Below are positions 41,562 to 42,917 of a DNA stretch of 42,917 nucleotides, piece by piece. This DNA is from CAZUXY01 sp964624235 (GTDB lineage Bacteria; Spirochaetota; UBA4802; UBA5368). Numbering within the stretch: position 1 is the first letter of the stretch; each line of letters starts with the position of its first letter. The DNA lies in the NCBI GenBank assembly GCA_964624235.1, contig CAZUXY010000043.1, forward strand, positions 1 to 42,917. The letters are read 5' to 3'. A program made the position numbers and the translations under genes. The notes below the pieces were generated by a model. It saw nothing but the letters and a program-made list of their open reading frames with translations, was not told where the DNA came from and did not search any database.

Positions 41562-42179
41562 CTAAATATATCGAAGACACTCCTCAATCGATGCAATCCC
41601 GGGCTGCGGTACATCGGCTCCCACCCAGAGAAAACTCATACCGGCTCTGCGGGCGGCCTCGTAATCCACGATAGCATCTCCCAGGAAAATGCATTCCTGA
41701 ATCGAGTGCTGGAAGTGTTCACATGCTTTTATTAACATTGATGGATCGGGTTTTGGAGGCGTATCGAGAGCGCATACCGTGTAATGAAAGTAACGAAGCA
41801 GTCCAAAGTGTTCCACCACCTCGGCCAGAGAACGTGACCGGTTGCTCGCAATTGCGAGATGGTACCTGCACTTCAAGGGAACCAGTATTTTTTCAAAATC
41901 AAGAAGCGGGGTCATCCCCTGTAGAAAAGGTGTAAAATCAGTTTTCCGGCTGACCTCCACTATTTTTCGGTAGTTTTCTTCATTGAGATCCAGTTGATCA
42001 ATGAACTGGCGTACCGAAAGATAGGTCGCCTTTCGTAGTTCTTCGGCGGATAAGGGGGGATGATTAATTGCTCTCAGACAGTGGAGCAGGTATTCCATAT
42101 TGGAACCAGCCGAATCGAATAATACCCCGTCGCAGTCAAAAATAATCAGTTTTTTAAATTTGAGCATTGCCCCGTCCAT
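41562..42179 (-). CDS. HAD superfamily hydrolase (subfamily IA, phosphoglycolate phosphatase-like)
   Basis: The protein has 205 residues. HAD motifs are LIIFDCDGVLFDS (D15 nucleophile, D17 acid/base), IASNRS (motif II), KPDPSML (motif III lysine) and IFLGDAIVDYEAARRAG (motif IV). The helical cap between motifs I and II is of subfamily IA size. Substrate unknown; Gph-like phosphoglycolate or PpaX-like phosphatases are the nearest types. The ATG at 42179 has no clear Shine-Dalgarno; the ATG at 42167 is preceded by GGACGGGG and may be the true start. It diverges from ispE. Confidence 0.85.
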   Translation of the reverse strand: MDGAMLKFKKLIIFDCDGVLFDSAGSNMEYLLHCLRAINHPPLSAEELRKATYLSVRQFIDQLDLNEENYRKIVEVSRKTDFTPFLQGMTPLLDFEKILVPLKCRYHLAIASNRSRSLAEVVEHFGLLRYFHYTVCALDTPPKPDPSMLIKACEHFQHSIQECIFLGDAIVDYEAARRAGMSFLWVGADVPQPGIASIEECLRYI

Positions 42180-42192
42180 GTTTGATTATTGC

Positions 42193-42221
42193 TTGACATA
42201 AATACCTGCCTATACTAATTT
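42193..42221 (+). promoter_or_regulatory. Candidate promoter for ispE
   Basis: A perfect TTGACA (42193-42198) and TAATTT (42216-42221) are separated by the optimal 17 bases, in the 74-base gap between HAD and ispE. The ispE TTG start lies 32 bases downstream. Confidence 0.5.
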
Positions 42222-42253
42222 TGCCACCTAATTTTACCTGAGTCCCGAAATCC

Positions 42254-42917
42254 TTGAATTTCGAAGCTAAGGCCTACGCCAAAATCAATCTGCACCTGGA
42301 AGTGCTCAATAAAAGGCAGGACGGCTACCATAACATTTTCAGTCTTATGGCTGAGAGTGGTATTTTTGATCTTTTAAAACTTAAAGAGATTGATTTGAGG
42401 GGCGACCCTGGCGGTGACACCGATGTGCTGATACTATCGGAGGGAGGAGCCTGTCCTGATATTCTGCAAAACCTGCCGGTAAAAGACAACCTGATATTCA
42501 GGGCAGTTCATGCGTACTGCCGCAGGACCGGGAGGTCCGGCAGGGTGGTTGTATCGCTGCAAAAGAACATTCCGGCGGGTGCCGGTCTGGGTGGTGGCAG
42601 CAGCGATGCCGCCGCGATTCTACGGCTTCTGAATGAAAGTCTGGCGGCGATTTCAACCCTGGAATTATCGGAACTGGGGGCCGCGATTGGGGCCGATGTG
42701 CCGTTCTGTCTGGCGGGGGGGTGCGCTTTCTGCGAGGGGATAGGCGAGATAGTAGAACCGGTTGAATCCAATCTCCACCCGGCGGTGTTGATCGCTCTCT
42801 GCGGTATACCTGTAAGTACCGCGATGGCCTATAAAGCGCTGGGGCGGAGTGAGAGTGACCATCCAGCCGATGAATGGCTCATCGACAGGAAAAAAGCCTT
42901 GAGGACTGTGATGCAAT
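42254..42917 (+). CDS. ispE: 4-diphosphocytidyl-2-C-methyl-D-erythritol kinase IspE (truncated by window end)
   Basis: The frame runs off the right edge after 221 codons. The only in-frame start is TTG at 42254, because a TGA lies at 42239-42241; it gives NFEAKAYAKINLHLEVLNKR, the usual IspE beginning (AKINL, then DGYHNIFSLM). The GHMP-kinase ATP loop IPAGAGLGGGSSDAAAI is exact, and GADVPFCLAGGCAFCEGIGE follows as in the family. The enzyme phosphorylates CDP-methylerythritol in the MEP isoprenoid pathway. Ribosome site weak. No other MEP gene is in view. Confidence 0.92.
   Translation, partial: MNFEAKAYAKINLHLEVLNKRQDGYHNIFSLMAESGIFDLLKLKEIDLRGDPGGDTDVLILSEGGACPDILQNLPVKDNLIFRAVHAYCRRTGRSGRVVVSLQKNIPAGAGLGGGSSDAAAILRLLNESLAAISTLELSELGAAIGADVPFCLAGGCAFCEGIGEIVEPVESNLHPAVLIALCGIPVSTAMAYKALGRSESDHPADEWLIDRKKALRTVMQ

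Overview
This 42.9 kb window looks like chromosomal DNA of a Gram-negative (diderm) bacterium, most likely a member of the Spirochaetota. The best taxonomic clue is the truncated gene at the left edge, whose N-terminus (one membrane segment, an LFRRLDR motif, then unbroken coiled coil) matches the spirochaete-specific SpiroCoCo family. A DUF4416 protein, a membrane-anchored M23 peptidase, a STAS antagonist, a SpoIIE-like membrane phosphatase and several outer-envelope proteins fit this. Coding density is high. I see no rRNA, tRNA, CRISPR array, transposase, phage or plasmid gene. Phylum assignment is an inference from a few proteins.

Layout. 1-5 kb: coiled-coil protein, a secreted 3D-domain (cell-wall type) protein, and a 995-residue membrane protein combining a fused-MFS/spermidine-synthase-like part with TPRs. 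5-10 kb: a small membrane protein, a zinc-ribbon/acidic/DUF4389 protein and the DinG helicase, followed by a decayed-looking coding remnant. 10-15.5 kb (minus strand): STAS protein, PcrA/UvrD helicase, and a LemA-DUF2207 pair. 15.7-19.5 kb (plus strand): RluA-type pseudouridine synthase overlapping DUF4416, PtsN-like PTS IIA, RuvB, and a half-size TSUP transporter. 19.5-22.1 kb (minus strand): TetR regulator, VOC protein and class III aminotransferase with a clear terminator. 22.5-25.4 kb: TrmO, Mrp/ApbC, FmdB zinc ribbon, a DUF5329 protein and a 54-residue small protein, with two copies of an inverted-repeat element around fmdB and DUF5329. 25.5-30.7 kb: copper ATPase CopA, MlaD/MCE protein, RadA and a YkgJ-type cysteine cluster protein. 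31-38 kb: M23 peptidase followed by a 1902-residue SprA-like outer-membrane protein. 38-42.9 kb: an unusual DHH phosphoesterase paired with a degenerate SpoIIE-like membrane protein, a HAD phosphatase, and the start of ispE.

Several themes recur. DinG, PcrA, RuvB and RadA are a scattered DNA-repair set. The 3D-domain protein, M23 peptidase, MlaD and SprA-like protein are envelope functions. The STAS and SpoIIE-like proteins suggest partner-switching regulation, though they lie 29 kb apart.

The most striking feature is the SprA-like protein. SprA is the outer-membrane translocon of the Bacteroidota type IX secretion system, and this homologue retains its diagnostic motifs in what looks like a spirochaete, next to a periplasmic M23 peptidase and with no other type IX gene in view.
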